Assembly: GCF_030122845.1 (NCBI RefSeq)
Contig: NZ_CP126084.1
Coordinates: forward strand, 186,001 to 250,000
From: Paenibacillus woosongensis
GTDB lineage: Bacteria; Bacillota; Bacilli; Paenibacillales; Paenibacillaceae
Length of the DNA: 64,000 bases
Reading direction: 5' to 3'
The notes beneath the pieces are model-generated. The model was given only the letters and a program-made list of their open reading frames with translations. It made no database searches and was not told the origin of the DNA. The position numbers were made by a program, and so were the translations under genes. This document shows positions 1 to 7,941 of this stretch, in pieces (the first letter of the stretch is position 1; each line of letters begins with the position of its first letter).

Positions 1-11
1 GTAATCGGGCC

Positions 12-860
12 ATGAGGAAATCGAGCCTGTCGGTACTGCCGGTGGTGTTATGGCTGGGCGTTTTTATGCTCATTCCGATGCTTATTGTTGTCGGCATGTC
101 GTTTATGGGCCGTGACCAGGTTGGCGGCGTCGTAGCCGGCTTCAGCTTGGATGCTTATGCCCGCTTTTTCGATCCGCTGTATTTGGGGATATATTGGGAT
201 ACGATCGTACTGTCCGTCATGACGACGGTGATCTGTCTGCTGCTGAGCTATCCGCTAGCTTATTATATTGCCAATGCTGGACCGAGAAGACAGACCTGGG
301 GACTGATTCTGGTGACAATTCCGTTCTGGATCAACTTCCTGATTCGCACCTATGCCTGGGTTCTACTGCTTCGCACGCAGGGCGTCGTCAACAATTTGCT
401 GATCGATATCGGACTGATTCACGAGCCGCTGCAGCTGCTGTATACGCGGGGAGCCGTTCTGCTTGGTATGGTCTATACGTTTATTCCCTTTATGGTGCTG
501 CCGATCTATGTTGCGCTGGAACAAATGGACAAAAAGCTGCTGGAGGCGGCCAGCGACCTTGGCGCATCGCCATGGAAGTCGTTCTGGCACATTACGGTGC
601 CGCAGACCAGATCCGGCATCATGACGGGTTCGGTGCTGGTCTATGTCTCTACCACGGGAATGTTCGTTGTAACGGACATTCTGGGCGGCGCGAAATCGGC
701 GATGATCAGCAACGTCATTCAGGCGCAATTCTCGGGAGCGAGGGATTGGCCGTTCGGTTCGGCGCTGTCGATCATTTTTGTGATCACGTCGTTGATTATG
801 ATCGCGCTGTTTAACAAAGCAATGACTTCCAGGCACCTCAAAGTAAAGGAGGGGCGCTGA
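12..860 (+). CDS. potB: Spermidine/putrescine ABC transporter permease PotB
   Basis: Inner-membrane permease that with PotC forms the channel of the polyamine importer. The 282-residue protein opens with a hydrophobic segment and shows six membrane stretches. The permease EAA loop is visible near residues 175-195 (EAASDLGAS...), the site that contacts the PotA ATPase. The start ATG overlaps a possible upstream TGA (ATGA at 12-15), so an upstream ATPase gene (potA expected, outside the window) may be translationally coupled to it. potC starts on the last base of this gene. Family assignment is from overall sequence and from the neighbours potC and potD; polyamine rather than another substrate is inferred. 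Confidence 0.9.
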   Translation: MRKSSLSVLPVVLWLGVFMLIPMLIVVGMSFMGRDQVGGVVAGFSLDAYARFFDPLYLGIYWDTIVLSVMTTVICLLLSYPLAYYIANAGPRRQTWGLILVTIPFWINFLIRTYAWVLLLRTQGVVNNLLIDIGLIHEPLQLLYTRGAVLLGMVYTFIPFMVLPIYVALEQMDKKLLEAASDLGASPWKSFWHITVPQTRSGIMTGSVLVYVSTTGMFVVTDILGGAKSAMISNVIQAQFSGARDWPFGSALSIIFVITSLIMIALFNKAMTSRHLKVKEGR

Positions 861-1666
861 TGAAGACGAAGACGCATCCATTGCTCGGCTTTCATTCGCT
901 GCTGATGATGGTGTTTATTTACGTGCCGATCGCTTTTATAATTGCATATTCCTTTAATAGTTCGCGTCTGGCTGCCGACTGGAGCGGCTTCACGCTGGAC
1001 TGGTATTTCTCTTTGTTTAAAAACCGCCGGGTCATCGAGGCGCTGAGCAACAGCTTAATCGTTGCTGCGGTATCCACTGTAGCATCTACCATTCTGGGAA
1101 CGATGGCCGCGCTGTCGATGAGAAAGTTGAACCGCAAGATGCGGGCCGGGATGGGCGGTCTGCTCTACCTGCCGATCATCATTCCGGATATTATTATGGG
1201 ATTATCCTTGCTTGTCCTGTTCACCCAGTTCCATATTCCGATGGGCAAGCTGACGATTATTCTAGCCCATATTACGTTTAGCATGTCCTATGTTTACGTT
1301 GTGGTCAGCACGAGGCTGGCGGACATGGGGAAGCAGCTGGAGGAAGCAGCGAACGACTTGGGGGCGGATGCGTGGCAGACGTTCCGTTATGTCACATTTC
1401 CGCAAATCATGCCTGGTATCGTGGCTGGTGCGCTTATCGCCTTTACGTTGTCCTTGGATGATTTTATGGTGAGCTTCTTCGTCAGCGGGCCTAGCTCGAC
1501 GACGCTGCCGATCTATATTTACGGGCAAGTAAAACGGGGTATTTCCCCGGAAATTAATGCGTTGTGTACCATTCTGATCATCGTCAGCGTCACATTGATT
1601 TTACTGGCGCAATATGCGTTGAATCGGGGCAAAGGGCAAAAGAAAAAATCCCTCCTCCCATTCTAA
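860..1666 (+). CDS. potC: Spermidine/putrescine ABC transporter permease PotC
   Basis: Second permease of the polyamine importer, 268 residues, with an N-terminal membrane anchor and about six membrane segments. The EAA loop (EAANDLGADAW...) sits near residue 160-180, and the LSLDDFMVSFFVSG stretch is characteristic of PotC/YdcV permeases. An AAGGAGGGG ribosome site lies inside the end of potB, just before the ATG. The C-terminus is short and basic (GKGQKKKS). Transcribed with potB; potD follows after an unusually wide 305-base gap. Confidence 0.9.
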   Translation: MKTKTHPLLGFHSLLMMVFIYVPIAFIIAYSFNSSRLAADWSGFTLDWYFSLFKNRRVIEALSNSLIVAAVSTVASTILGTMAALSMRKLNRKMRAGMGGLLYLPIIIPDIIMGLSLLVLFTQFHIPMGKLTIILAHITFSMSYVYVVVSTRLADMGKQLEEAANDLGADAWQTFRYVTFPQIMPGIVAGALIAFTLSLDDFMVSFFVSGPSSTTLPIYIYGQVKRGISPEINALCTILIIVSVTLILLAQYALNRGKGQKKKSLLPF

Positions 1667-1971
1667 TGAGAGGTAATGCACTGAAAAGTTGACTTTTTGA
1701 ACATGATTAAAGTAAATAAGATTAATTAAAGAATGGATGCAGGCAAGGGAGAAAAATGATTCCGAAGAAATGAAAGCTTTCTGAAGGAAAGCTGCTTCGG
1801 AAGCATAAGCTTGTGACTCGGCTTTGTGATCGGATTTCTGCCTCATATGAATTTATATACTCCAAGAAATCCGGGAACAACAGCGATCGTAGGAGCAATT
1901 TACGTACTTGCCCTACATCCTTCTCAACTGTCCAACTTATAATAGGTTATTAAAGAGAGGAGATCAAAGAA
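1667..1971. other. potC-potD intergenic spacer
   Basis: A 305-base non-coding gap inside an operon that is normally tight. It holds a TATAAT-like -10 box at 1938-1943 without a convincing -35 partner, a small GC-rich hairpin around 1790-1805, and the potD ribosome site (GAGAGGAG) at the end. I see no intact gene. A separate potD promoter would fit the usual need for excess binding protein, but this is inference. Confidence 0.4.
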
Positions 1972-3021
1972 TTGAAAAAAATGAGATGGGCCGGCGTACT
2001 GCTGGCGAGCATGTTAGTTATTTCCCTCTTGTCCGGATGCGGATCATCTGGCAAGGAAACGTTGAACATCTACAGCTGGGCGGATAACTTTGACGCCGAC
2101 GTACTCGCTGATTTTGAAAAAGAATATAACGTAAAAATTGTATATGACGTGTTTGCCAACAACGAGGATCTGCTTGCGAAGATCAAAACGGGCGGCAGCG
2201 GTTACGACTTGATTCAGCCTTCCGACTATATGGTCGACACCATGATTAAAGAGGGGCTGCTGGCACCGCTGAACATGGAGAACATCCCGAACTTCGAGAA
2301 CATCGATCCTGCGTTTAAGGATCCTGTGTTCGACCCGGGCAACAAGTATTCCATCGTTTATATGACCGGCGTGACGGGAATTGCATACAACAAGAAATAC
2401 ATCAAGGACGAGATCGACAGCTGGGAAGATCTGTGGAACCCGGCTTACAAAGGAAAGGTGTTGCTGCTGGACGATAACCGCGAAGTGATCGGGATGGCTC
2501 TGAAAAAAGCCGGCAAATCGAACAGCTCGACAGACGAAGCAGAAATCGGCGCTGCGGTGGACGACTTGAAGCAGCTGCTGCCAAGCGTGCTTGCTTTTGA
2601 TACGGATAATATTAAGAATAAAATGATCCAGGAAGAGGGCTGGATTGGCACAGTCTGGTCGGGCGATGCTTCCGTGATTGCCAGTGACAATCCGGACGTA
2701 GCATATGTTGTGCCTAAAGAAGGCGGTACGATCTGGGCCGATAATTATGCGATTCCGAAGGATGCGAAGAACAAGGAGCTGGCAGAGAAGTTCATCAACT
2801 ACATGCTGGAGCCTGAAGTAAGCGCGAAGAACTACGAGTCGATCGGCTATAGCGATCCGAATATCAAGGCGAAGGAGTTCCATAGCGACGAATATAATGC
2901 CGATACGATGATCAACCTTTCTGCGGATGAGCTGTCCCGCACAGAATGGCTTGGCGACGTTGGGGATAAGCTGCAGCTCTACGACCGTTACTGGACAGAG
3001 CTGAAGAGCGGACGGGAATAA
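1972..3021 (+). CDS. potD: Spermidine/putrescine-binding lipoprotein PotD
   Basis: Extracellular substrate-binding protein of the polyamine importer, 349 residues. It starts at TTG, chosen because GAGAGGAG lies about 10 bases upstream and the next residues (KKMRWAGVLL...) form a lipoprotein signal peptide ending in the lipobox LLSGC; the mature protein would be anchored at Cys23. The mature part begins with the family signature ETLNIYSWADN and has aromatic and acidic residues typical of polyamine binding (PSDYMVD, WAGDA-like WSGDAS, WADNYAIPK). A strong terminator follows at 3053, so it closes the pot operon. Confidence 0.92.
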   Translation: MKKMRWAGVLLASMLVISLLSGCGSSGKETLNIYSWADNFDADVLADFEKEYNVKIVYDVFANNEDLLAKIKTGGSGYDLIQPSDYMVDTMIKEGLLAPLNMENIPNFENIDPAFKDPVFDPGNKYSIVYMTGVTGIAYNKKYIKDEIDSWEDLWNPAYKGKVLLLDDNREVIGMALKKAGKSNSSTDEAEIGAAVDDLKQLLPSVLAFDTDNIKNKMIQEEGWIGTVWSGDASVIASDNPDVAYVVPKEGGTIWADNYAIPKDAKNKELAEKFINYMLEPEVSAKNYESIGYSDPNIKAKEFHSDEYNADTMINLSADELSRTEWLGDVGDKLQLYDRYWTELKSGRE

Positions 3022-3052
3022 CGGCCATCGATTGGCAACAATAATTTACAAC

Positions 3053-3082
3053 AGCGAGGCGCATTTGCGCTTCGCTTTTTTT
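3053..3082 (+). terminator. Terminator of the pot operon
   Basis: A 10-bp hairpin, AGCGAGGCGC with loop ATTT and GCGCTTCGCT, is followed by a run of T's. Confidence 0.9.
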
Positions 3083-3171
3083 GTGGTCTCATACGCTTAA
3101 TCGGATGTTGGGCATGATTTTGCTGGAAGAGGGACATAATTCGACTATCCAAGGAAAGAGGTGAGGCAAAG

Positions 3172-3969
3172 ATGATGATGTGGAAGAACTGCCGGATTGG
3201 GTTAGGCCTGCTCGCGGCCGTGTTGTTATCGGCGGGAATGCTGCTTGAAGGCAACGTTGGCGCAGAGGATGGGGCTCTGGGAATGGGAGTTCAAGCCAAG
3301 CAGACACCATTCGCAGGGACAACCCAAGCAACAGCAGCTGCCGAACAAGGGGTTAAAGTCGAGACGCGAACAATAACGAAGTCCTTGCCAGGGGCATCGA
3401 TTAAAGCGGAATATCCCCATATAAGCGGTTTGAAGAGCAAATCGGTCCAACGGAAGCTTAATTCGTACTTCACAGCCCGCGCGGAGGATTTCGTGAAGAA
3501 ATCCGTTAAGGAAGCAAAGCAGAACCAGCCTTCCCCAAGCGGGAATAAGTATGAATTTCTGGCTAACTATACGGTCACCTATAACAAGAATTGCATTCTG
3601 AGCCTCTATGAGCAGACCTATGCTTACACCGGGGGAGCACATGGAAACAGCTACCGGGAAGGGCTGACCTTTCGGCTGAAGGACGGCAAGCGGCTAACGC
3701 TTGACGAGCTGCTGCGGGCGAATCCGAATTATCGCCAGATCGTCGATCCTGCCATAGCTCAGCAATTACAGCAGACGCAGGGCTATTTCGGCAATTTCAA
3801 GACGATTGGCCCGAATCCGTCGTATTACGTCAAGGACGAGGGTGTCGTCATCTTTTTCCCGTTGTATGAGTATTTGCCTTATGTGAACGGATTTCCGGAG
3901 TTCTATTTTCCTTTCTCGCAGCTGCTGCCTTCAGGTACGAATCCGTTTGATTTCACGAGACACAAATAA
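3172..3969 (+). CDS. Secreted DUF4163/DUF3298-type protein
   Basis: A 265-residue protein with an N-terminal signal or anchor segment (residues about 5-25) and a two-part extracellular region: a DUF4163-like part (ISGLKSKSVQRKLNSYF, residues 80-150) and a C-terminal DUF3298-like part (YTGGAHGNSYREGLTF... to YEYLPYVNGFPEFYFPF). This architecture is that of the extracytoplasmic part of the anti-sigma factor RsiV and of stand-alone secreted relatives. No anti-sigma domain is present before the membrane segment and no sigma-factor gene lies beside it, so a lysozyme- or envelope-related role is only a guess. RBS AAAGAGGTGAGG precedes the ATG. It is flanked by terminators and is probably monocistronic. 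Confidence 0.7.
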   Translation: MMMWKNCRIGLGLLAAVLLSAGMLLEGNVGAEDGALGMGVQAKQTPFAGTTQATAAAEQGVKVETRTITKSLPGASIKAEYPHISGLKSKSVQRKLNSYFTARAEDFVKKSVKEAKQNQPSPSGNKYEFLANYTVTYNKNCILSLYEQTYAYTGGAHGNSYREGLTFRLKDGKRLTLDELLRANPNYRQIVDPAIAQQLQQTQGYFGNFKTIGPNPSYYVKDEGVVIFFPLYEYLPYVNGFPEFYFPFSQLLPSGTNPFDFTRHK

Positions 3970-4012
3970 TACTATTATGTTTTGCGATAGTGGAACAATT
4001 CTATGGTTACGA

Positions 4013-4068
4013 AAAAGCTCCCCTCATAAGGACGGGTATTTAACCTGCCTGTGATGAGGGGAGCTTTT
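4013..4068. terminator. Bidirectional terminator between convergent genes
   Basis: Stem of about 15 bp, AAAAGCTCCCCTCAT pairing with ATGAGGGGAGCTTTT, across a 26-base loop. T tracts on both strands suit it to stop both the DUF3298 gene (plus) and the DsbA-like gene (minus). Confidence 0.85.
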
Positions 4069-4087
4069 GTCAGTTCTGGATGAGCTC

Positions 4088-4822
4088 CTAAACGGAGCAA
4101 GAGCCGTCCGAGCAGGAGGGGTCGGAATTCGGGCCTGTGTCCGAATTTCCGCCAGCCTGGCCAGAAATCACTTGCAATGGCTGCTGCTGTTCTTCCTGCC
4201 ACACCTGCTCAAGCACTTCCAGGAATGTTCCGCTTGGCTGCGCGCCGGATACGGCGTATTTATCGTTGAAGACAAAAAAAGGAACACCGGTAATTCCAAG
4301 ACGAGCGCCCTGCTGGAGTTCGCCGATTACTGCGGAATCGAAGGCGCCTTCCTCAAGAACGCGAAGAGCCTCCTGTTCGTTGAGGCCTACTTCGGCCGAT
4401 AGCCGGGCAAGCGTAGGATGGTCGCCGAGATCAAGACCTTCCGTGAAATAAGCTTGGAACAACCGTTCGGCCAGCTCGTTTCCTTTGCCATGCTGTTTGG
4501 CGAACTGCGTCAATTGATGGGCATCATGGGTGTTCGTGGGGATGACGTTATCCATGTGGTACTCCAGCCCGACTTCAGCGGCTTGCATAGTGACTTGCTC
4601 ATTCATTTGTTTGGCTCGTTCGTAGGGCATGCCGTATTTCTCGGCCAGCACCGTGTTAATATCCTTGCCGGTCTTCTTCTCGGCATCGGGCGCGAGCTCG
4701 AAGCTGCGGAAGCCAACTTGGACTTGGTCGCCATGAGGGAATTGCTTCAGGGCTGCTTCGAATTTGCGTTTGCCGATATAGCAGAATGGGCAAGCAAAGT
4801 CTGACCATATGTCTACTTTCAT
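4088..4822 (-). CDS. DsbA/FrnE-family thiol oxidoreductase
   Basis: A 244-residue cytoplasmic thioredoxin-fold protein with a DsbA-type helical insertion. The active-site motif CPFC is at residues 11-14, directly after strand one (MKVDIWSDFACPFCYIG), and the cis-Pro region is GITGVPFFVFNDKYAVSGAQP. These place it in the FrnE/YwbO group of predicted protein disulfide isomerases and polyketide-type oxidoreductases. A short Cys-containing tail (SCSDGSCSV) ends the protein. No signal peptide is present, so it acts inside the cell. AAGGAGG lies 7 bases before the ATG. It follows the adenine deaminase gene by 29 bases and is likely co-transcribed with it, though no shared function is obvious. Confidence 0.85.
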   Translation of the reverse strand: MKVDIWSDFACPFCYIGKRKFEAALKQFPHGDQVQVGFRSFELAPDAEKKTGKDINTVLAEKYGMPYERAKQMNEQVTMQAAEVGLEYHMDNVIPTNTHDAHQLTQFAKQHGKGNELAERLFQAYFTEGLDLGDHPTLARLSAEVGLNEQEALRVLEEGAFDSAVIGELQQGARLGITGVPFFVFNDKYAVSGAQPSGTFLEVLEQVWQEEQQQPLQVISGQAGGNSDTGPNSDPSCSDGSCSV

Positions 4823-4851
4823 GGGATTGCCTCCTTAAATTTACTCTTCTA

Positions 4852-6648
4852 TCATTCAATAATTTCTACAGGAATAAGCTTGAACTCGGTGACGTCAACC
4901 AGACCGCGATTTGAAATGCGGATCTCCGGAATGACCGGCAGGGCGATCAGCGAGAAGGTCATGAACGGTGCATTCAATGGACAGCCCAACTGCTGCCAGG
5001 CCGCAGCAAGCTGCTTCACTTCCCTGGTTACAGTCTCCAGCGGCTGATCGGACATCAAGCCGGCGATGACCATAGGCACCGAGGCGAGGACTTGGCCGTT
5101 CTCCACCGCAATCATGCCACCGCCAAGCCGGGCTAGCTCATTGGCTGCGAGAGCCATATCCTCTGCATTCGTTCCCATGACGAGCAGGTTGTGGCTGTCA
5201 TGGGCCACTGTAGAAGCAACCGCTCCGCTTCTCAATTGGAAGCCCTGGGCGAAGGCCAGAGAGATTTGTCCGGTGCCATGATGACGCTCAATGCACGCCA
5301 GCTGTACGATATCCTGCTTAGGGTCAAGCTGGATAATGCCGCCGGAGACCTGCAGCGTCGCTGTTGCCTTCGCCGTGCGGGCGCTGTTCTCGATTGCTTG
5401 GATGAGATGCACCTTGGTGCTTGTTCCCTGGCTTCGGCTGCTCAGCAGGAAGTCCGCTGCAGTAAGCGGGCGGGCTAAATGAACCGATTGCCGTATTTTC
5501 TCCGGATAGACATAGCTGGGAAACTGAGCTATCAGTCTGCCGCGATCATAGACCAGTTCGCCGTTCGTAATAACGCTGGAAGGCTCCATTTGCCGCAAAT
5601 CATCGATAAGCAGCAGATCGGCGCATTTGCCCGGGGCGATTCCGCCGATATCGCCATCGAGCTTGAAGTAGCGAGCTGTGTTGATCGTCCCCATCTGAAT
5701 AGCGGTAACCGGGTCAACACCTTCCTCTATAGCACGGCGGACAACATGGTTGAGATGTCCCTTCTCAACCAGCGTTTCCGGGTAGACGTCATCGGTAACA
5801 AGCATAATGTTGTCGGTTCTTACACGATCTTCAGTGACGACCTTGATAACCTCCTTGACGTCATGCCAGGCGGAGCCCTCGCGGATCATCAGATGCATGC
5901 CGAGCCTTAGCTTAGCCAAGCCTTGCTCTCTTGTAACCGTCTCGTGACAGGAGGTCACACCCGCGGCAATGTAGGCCTGAAGCTGCTGCTCGTCGTCGCT
6001 AGGGAAGTGGCCGGTGACCGCTTTGCCGGCTTCCATGGTGGCTTTGATTTCCCCGGTCATTTTCGGTTCGCCATGCACGACGCCGGGGAAGTTCATCACC
6101 TCGCCCAAGCCCGCAACACCGTCCCAGGTCATGCCCTCTGCGATGTCGTCGACATGCAGCTCGGCGCCGGCATCCTCGAGATCCGTCGTAGACGGAACAC
6201 AGGAAGGGAAGGTGGTGTATACCTTCAGTGGCAAACCGCGGCCTTCTTCATGCATGAGGCGGACCCCTTCCGTTCCGAATACGTTGGCGATTTCATGCGG
6301 ATCCATAAATATAGCAGTGGTTCCTTTGGCTAGCGCCGCTTTGGAGAATTCGGTGACAGACAGCATCGTACTTTCAACGTGCATATGTCCATCCAGCAGA
6401 CCTGGTGAAATATACCGGCCAGCGGCGTCGATCACCTGCGTACTAGCTCCTATTGTATGTAAGGCATGGCCTACATAAGCAATGCGGCCATGCTTGATGG
6501 CTACATCCGTGTTCTCGATCAGTTCGCCGGTGTATACGTTCACCAGCGTACCGTTAGTGACGACCAGATCGGCGGGCTCTGCCCCCATGGCAACCTGGCC
6601 CAGGCTGTGGCTGACGTCATATTGTTTGTTCGTTCGGTTATGGCTCAT
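4852..6648 (-). CDS. ade: Adenine deaminase
   Basis: Hydrolyses adenine to hypoxanthine and ammonia in purine salvage. The amidohydrolase metal motif DGHMHVES, followed by TAIFMDPHEIANVFG and the C-terminal adenine-deaminase domain (GGGMIAVENGQVLASVPMVIAGLMSD), is clear. The preferred start is the ATG at 6648, giving 598 residues from MSHNRTNKQ, because AAAGGAG lies 9 bases upstream; a start nine codons earlier has no ribosome site. It lies between clpP and the DsbA-like gene on the same strand. I looked for a purine riboswitch upstream and saw none: the 88 bases before the gene are mostly the clpP terminator. Confidence 0.93.
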   Translation of the reverse strand: MSHNRTNKQYDVSHSLGQVAMGAEPADLVVTNGTLVNVYTGELIENTDVAIKHGRIAYVGHALHTIGASTQVIDAAGRYISPGLLDGHMHVESTMLSVTEFSKAALAKGTTAIFMDPHEIANVFGTEGVRLMHEEGRGLPLKVYTTFPSCVPSTTDLEDAGAELHVDDIAEGMTWDGVAGLGEVMNFPGVVHGEPKMTGEIKATMEAGKAVTGHFPSDDEQQLQAYIAAGVTSCHETVTREQGLAKLRLGMHLMIREGSAWHDVKEVIKVVTEDRVRTDNIMLVTDDVYPETLVEKGHLNHVVRRAIEEGVDPVTAIQMGTINTARYFKLDGDIGGIAPGKCADLLLIDDLRQMEPSSVITNGELVYDRGRLIAQFPSYVYPEKIRQSVHLARPLTAADFLLSSRSQGTSTKVHLIQAIENSARTAKATATLQVSGGIIQLDPKQDIVQLACIERHHGTGQISLAFAQGFQLRSGAVASTVAHDSHNLLVMGTNAEDMALAANELARLGGGMIAVENGQVLASVPMVIAGLMSDQPLETVTREVKQLAAAWQQLGCPLNAPFMTFSLIALPVIPEIRISNRGLVDVTEFKLIPVEIIE

Positions 6649-6690
6649 TTCTCTGGTCTCCTTTACACCTAGCACCCTAATTGCAAGAAA

Positions 6691-6723
6691 GACTGTCCTC
6701 CAAGCTATGCTTGGAAGACAGCC
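6691..6723 (-). terminator. Terminator after clpP
   Basis: A long hairpin built on CTGTCTTCCAAGC and GCTTGGAGGACAG with one mismatch and a 3-base loop, followed on the minus strand by TTTCTT. The weak T tract leaves room for read-through into ade. Confidence 0.75.
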
Positions 6724-6736
6724 TTATTTACAATCG

Positions 6737-7333
6737 TTACACTCCAGCAGGAGTGACTTTCTCAATCACTTTGTCCACAATGCCATATTCCATTGCTTCG
6801 GCAGCGCTCATAAAGTAATCGCGGTCCGTATCCTTCTCAATCCGCTCCAACGGCTGTCCAGTACGCTCCGCAAGAATATGATTCAGTTTATCGCGCATTT
6901 TCAGGATGCGGCGAGCCCGGATTTCGATGTCCGTCGCTTGTCCTTCCGCACCGCCTAGCGGCTGATGGATCATGATCTCGCTGTTAGGCAGCGCATAACG
7001 CTTGCCTTTCGCGCCTGCGTTCAGCAGGAAAGCGCCCATAGAAGCAGCCAGTCCGACACAAATCGTCGATACGTCTGATTTAATAAATTGCATCGTATCA
7101 TAAATCGCCATCCCTGCGGTAATTGAGCCGCCAGGGCTATTAATGTACAAATGAATATCTTTGCCTGGGTCTTCTGCATCCAGGAATAGCATTTGCGCGA
7201 TGATGGAGTTGGCAACGACGTCATTCACTCCGCTACCAAGGAAGATAATACGGTCTTTCAGCAGTCTGGAATAAATGTCGTATGCGCGTTCTCCGCGGTT
7301 GCTTTGTTCAACGACCATTGGAATATAACTCAC
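6737..7333 (-). CDS. clpP: ATP-dependent Clp protease proteolytic subunit ClpP
   Basis: Serine-protease subunit that forms the tetradecameric barrel fed by ClpC/ClpX/ClpE. The start is the GTG at 7333: AAGGAGG lies 8 bases upstream and it gives 198 residues, the usual Bacillota length. The catalytic Ser ([11 protein letters not shown], about residue 98), His (MIHQPLGG, about 123) and Asp ([14 protein letters not shown], about 172) are all present. The gene is monocistronic or weakly coupled to ade. A CtsR operator overlapping its -35 box (7515-7531) predicts heat- and stress-induced derepression. Confidence 0.97.
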   Translation of the reverse strand: MSYIPMVVEQSNRGERAYDIYSRLLKDRIIFLGSGVNDVVANSIIAQMLFLDAEDPGKDIHLYINSPGGSITAGMAIYDTMQFIKSDVSTICVGLAASMGAFLLNAGAKGKRYALPNSEIMIHQPLGGAEGQATDIEIRARRILKMRDKLNHILAERTGQPLERIEKDTDRDYFMSAAEAMEYGIVDKVIEKVTPAGV

Positions 7334-7491
7334 CGATAAAACCTCCTTAGATTGGTTCGAGCTCCTACTAGCGTCTCTTCGATAAAGGCCGGGCCAATCG
7401 CGAAGCGAGCAGTATAGCCTCCATTGTAATATAGATTCATGTATCGATTCAATCAATCTCATAATTGACGAAATCGAGAATTATTAACCTC

Positions 7492-7520
7492 ATCATAAAC
7501 AATTTTAAGTAGAAAGTCAA
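7492..7520 (-). promoter_or_regulatory. Sigma-A promoter of clpP
   Basis: On the minus strand TTGACT (7515-7520) and TATGAT (7492-7497) are separated by exactly 17 bases, about 160 bases before the clpP GTG. Confidence 0.75.
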
Positions 7521-7531
7521 AGATGGTCAAA
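7515..7531. promoter_or_regulatory. CtsR operator
   Basis: AGTCAAA-GAT-GGTCAAA matches the CtsR heptad direct repeat (A/G)GTCAAA-NAN-(A/G)GTCAAA at every position and covers the -35 box of the clpP promoter. This predicts repression by CtsR and induction by heat or protein stress. Confidence 0.85.
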
Positions 7532-7548
7532 CTATAAAAAAAGAAAAA

Positions 7549-7567
7549 GCACCACTTGGTTTGGTGC
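7549..7567 (-). terminator. Hairpin terminator, minus strand
   Basis: GCACCA and TGGTGC form a short stem, followed on the minus strand by a T-rich tract (TTTTTCTTTTTTT). It insulates the clpP promoter from transcription coming from the tRNA side. Confidence 0.6.
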
Positions 7568-7632
7568 ATTCATGATCCGTTCCGGTTCTGACAGTAATAA
7601 GAACGCTGCTTGCGTGCTGTAGAAAAATAAAA

Positions 7633-7652
7633 AAAGCCTTATTTAAGGCTTT
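7633..7652 (-). terminator. Terminator of tRNA-Arg
   Basis: AAAGCCTT, loop of four, AAGGCTTT, then TTTTTATTTTT on the minus strand, 25 bases beyond the tRNA CCA. Confidence 0.85.
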
Positions 7653-7677
7653 GCGCGTTTGAAGGTTGAAATTTAGA

Positions 7678-7752
7678 TGGCGCGCCCGCGAGGAATCGAA
7701 CCTCGATCTCAGGCTCCGGAGGCCTACGTCATATCCATTGGACCACGGGCGC
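7678..7752 (-). tRNA. tRNA-Arg (anticodon CCG)
   Basis: On the minus strand the cloverleaf begins GCGCCCG and closes with CGGGCGC, discriminator G and an encoded CCA. The anticodon loop CTCCGGA gives anticodon CCG, reading CGG. The T arm contains GGTTCGATTCC. It has its own promoter and terminator. Confidence 0.95.
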
Positions 7753-7773
7753 AAATTTAGCGTAACAAAAATG

Positions 7774-7802
7774 ATTATATGGCATCGGGGGACAAATTTC
7801 AA
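7774..7802 (-). promoter_or_regulatory. Promoter of tRNA-Arg
   Basis: On the minus strand TTGAAA (7797-7802) and TATAAT (7774-7779) lie 17 bases apart, about 20 bases before the tRNA 5' end. Confidence 0.75.
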
Positions 7803-7820
7803 GTGGCAAATTTTATTCTG

Positions 7821-7921
7821 CGCCAACACGTGTGTAGACGGCATGTCCGTCTGCCCCCAAGAGCCATACTGCGGGTTGAGAGACTGCCTAGCGGGACAAA
7901 CTCGGCCGAAACGTGTTGGCG
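7821..7921. other. 101-nt element bounded by an 11-bp inverted repeat
   Basis: CGCCAACACGT at 7821-7831 is the exact reverse complement of ACGTGTTGGCG at 7911-7921. Inside, GACGG and CCGTC (7838-7852) form a second hairpin. No T tract follows on either strand, so it is not a plain terminator. It could be a small structured RNA or a tiny inverted-repeat element; I do not recognise a family. Confidence 0.45.
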
Positions 7922-7941
7922 GCCTGTATTTACTTTGCGCT

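Noticed and set aside
6649..6736. Purine riboswitch before adenine deaminase
   Set aside because: Only 88 bases lie between clpP and ade and most is the clpP terminator; no aptamer-like pairing seen.
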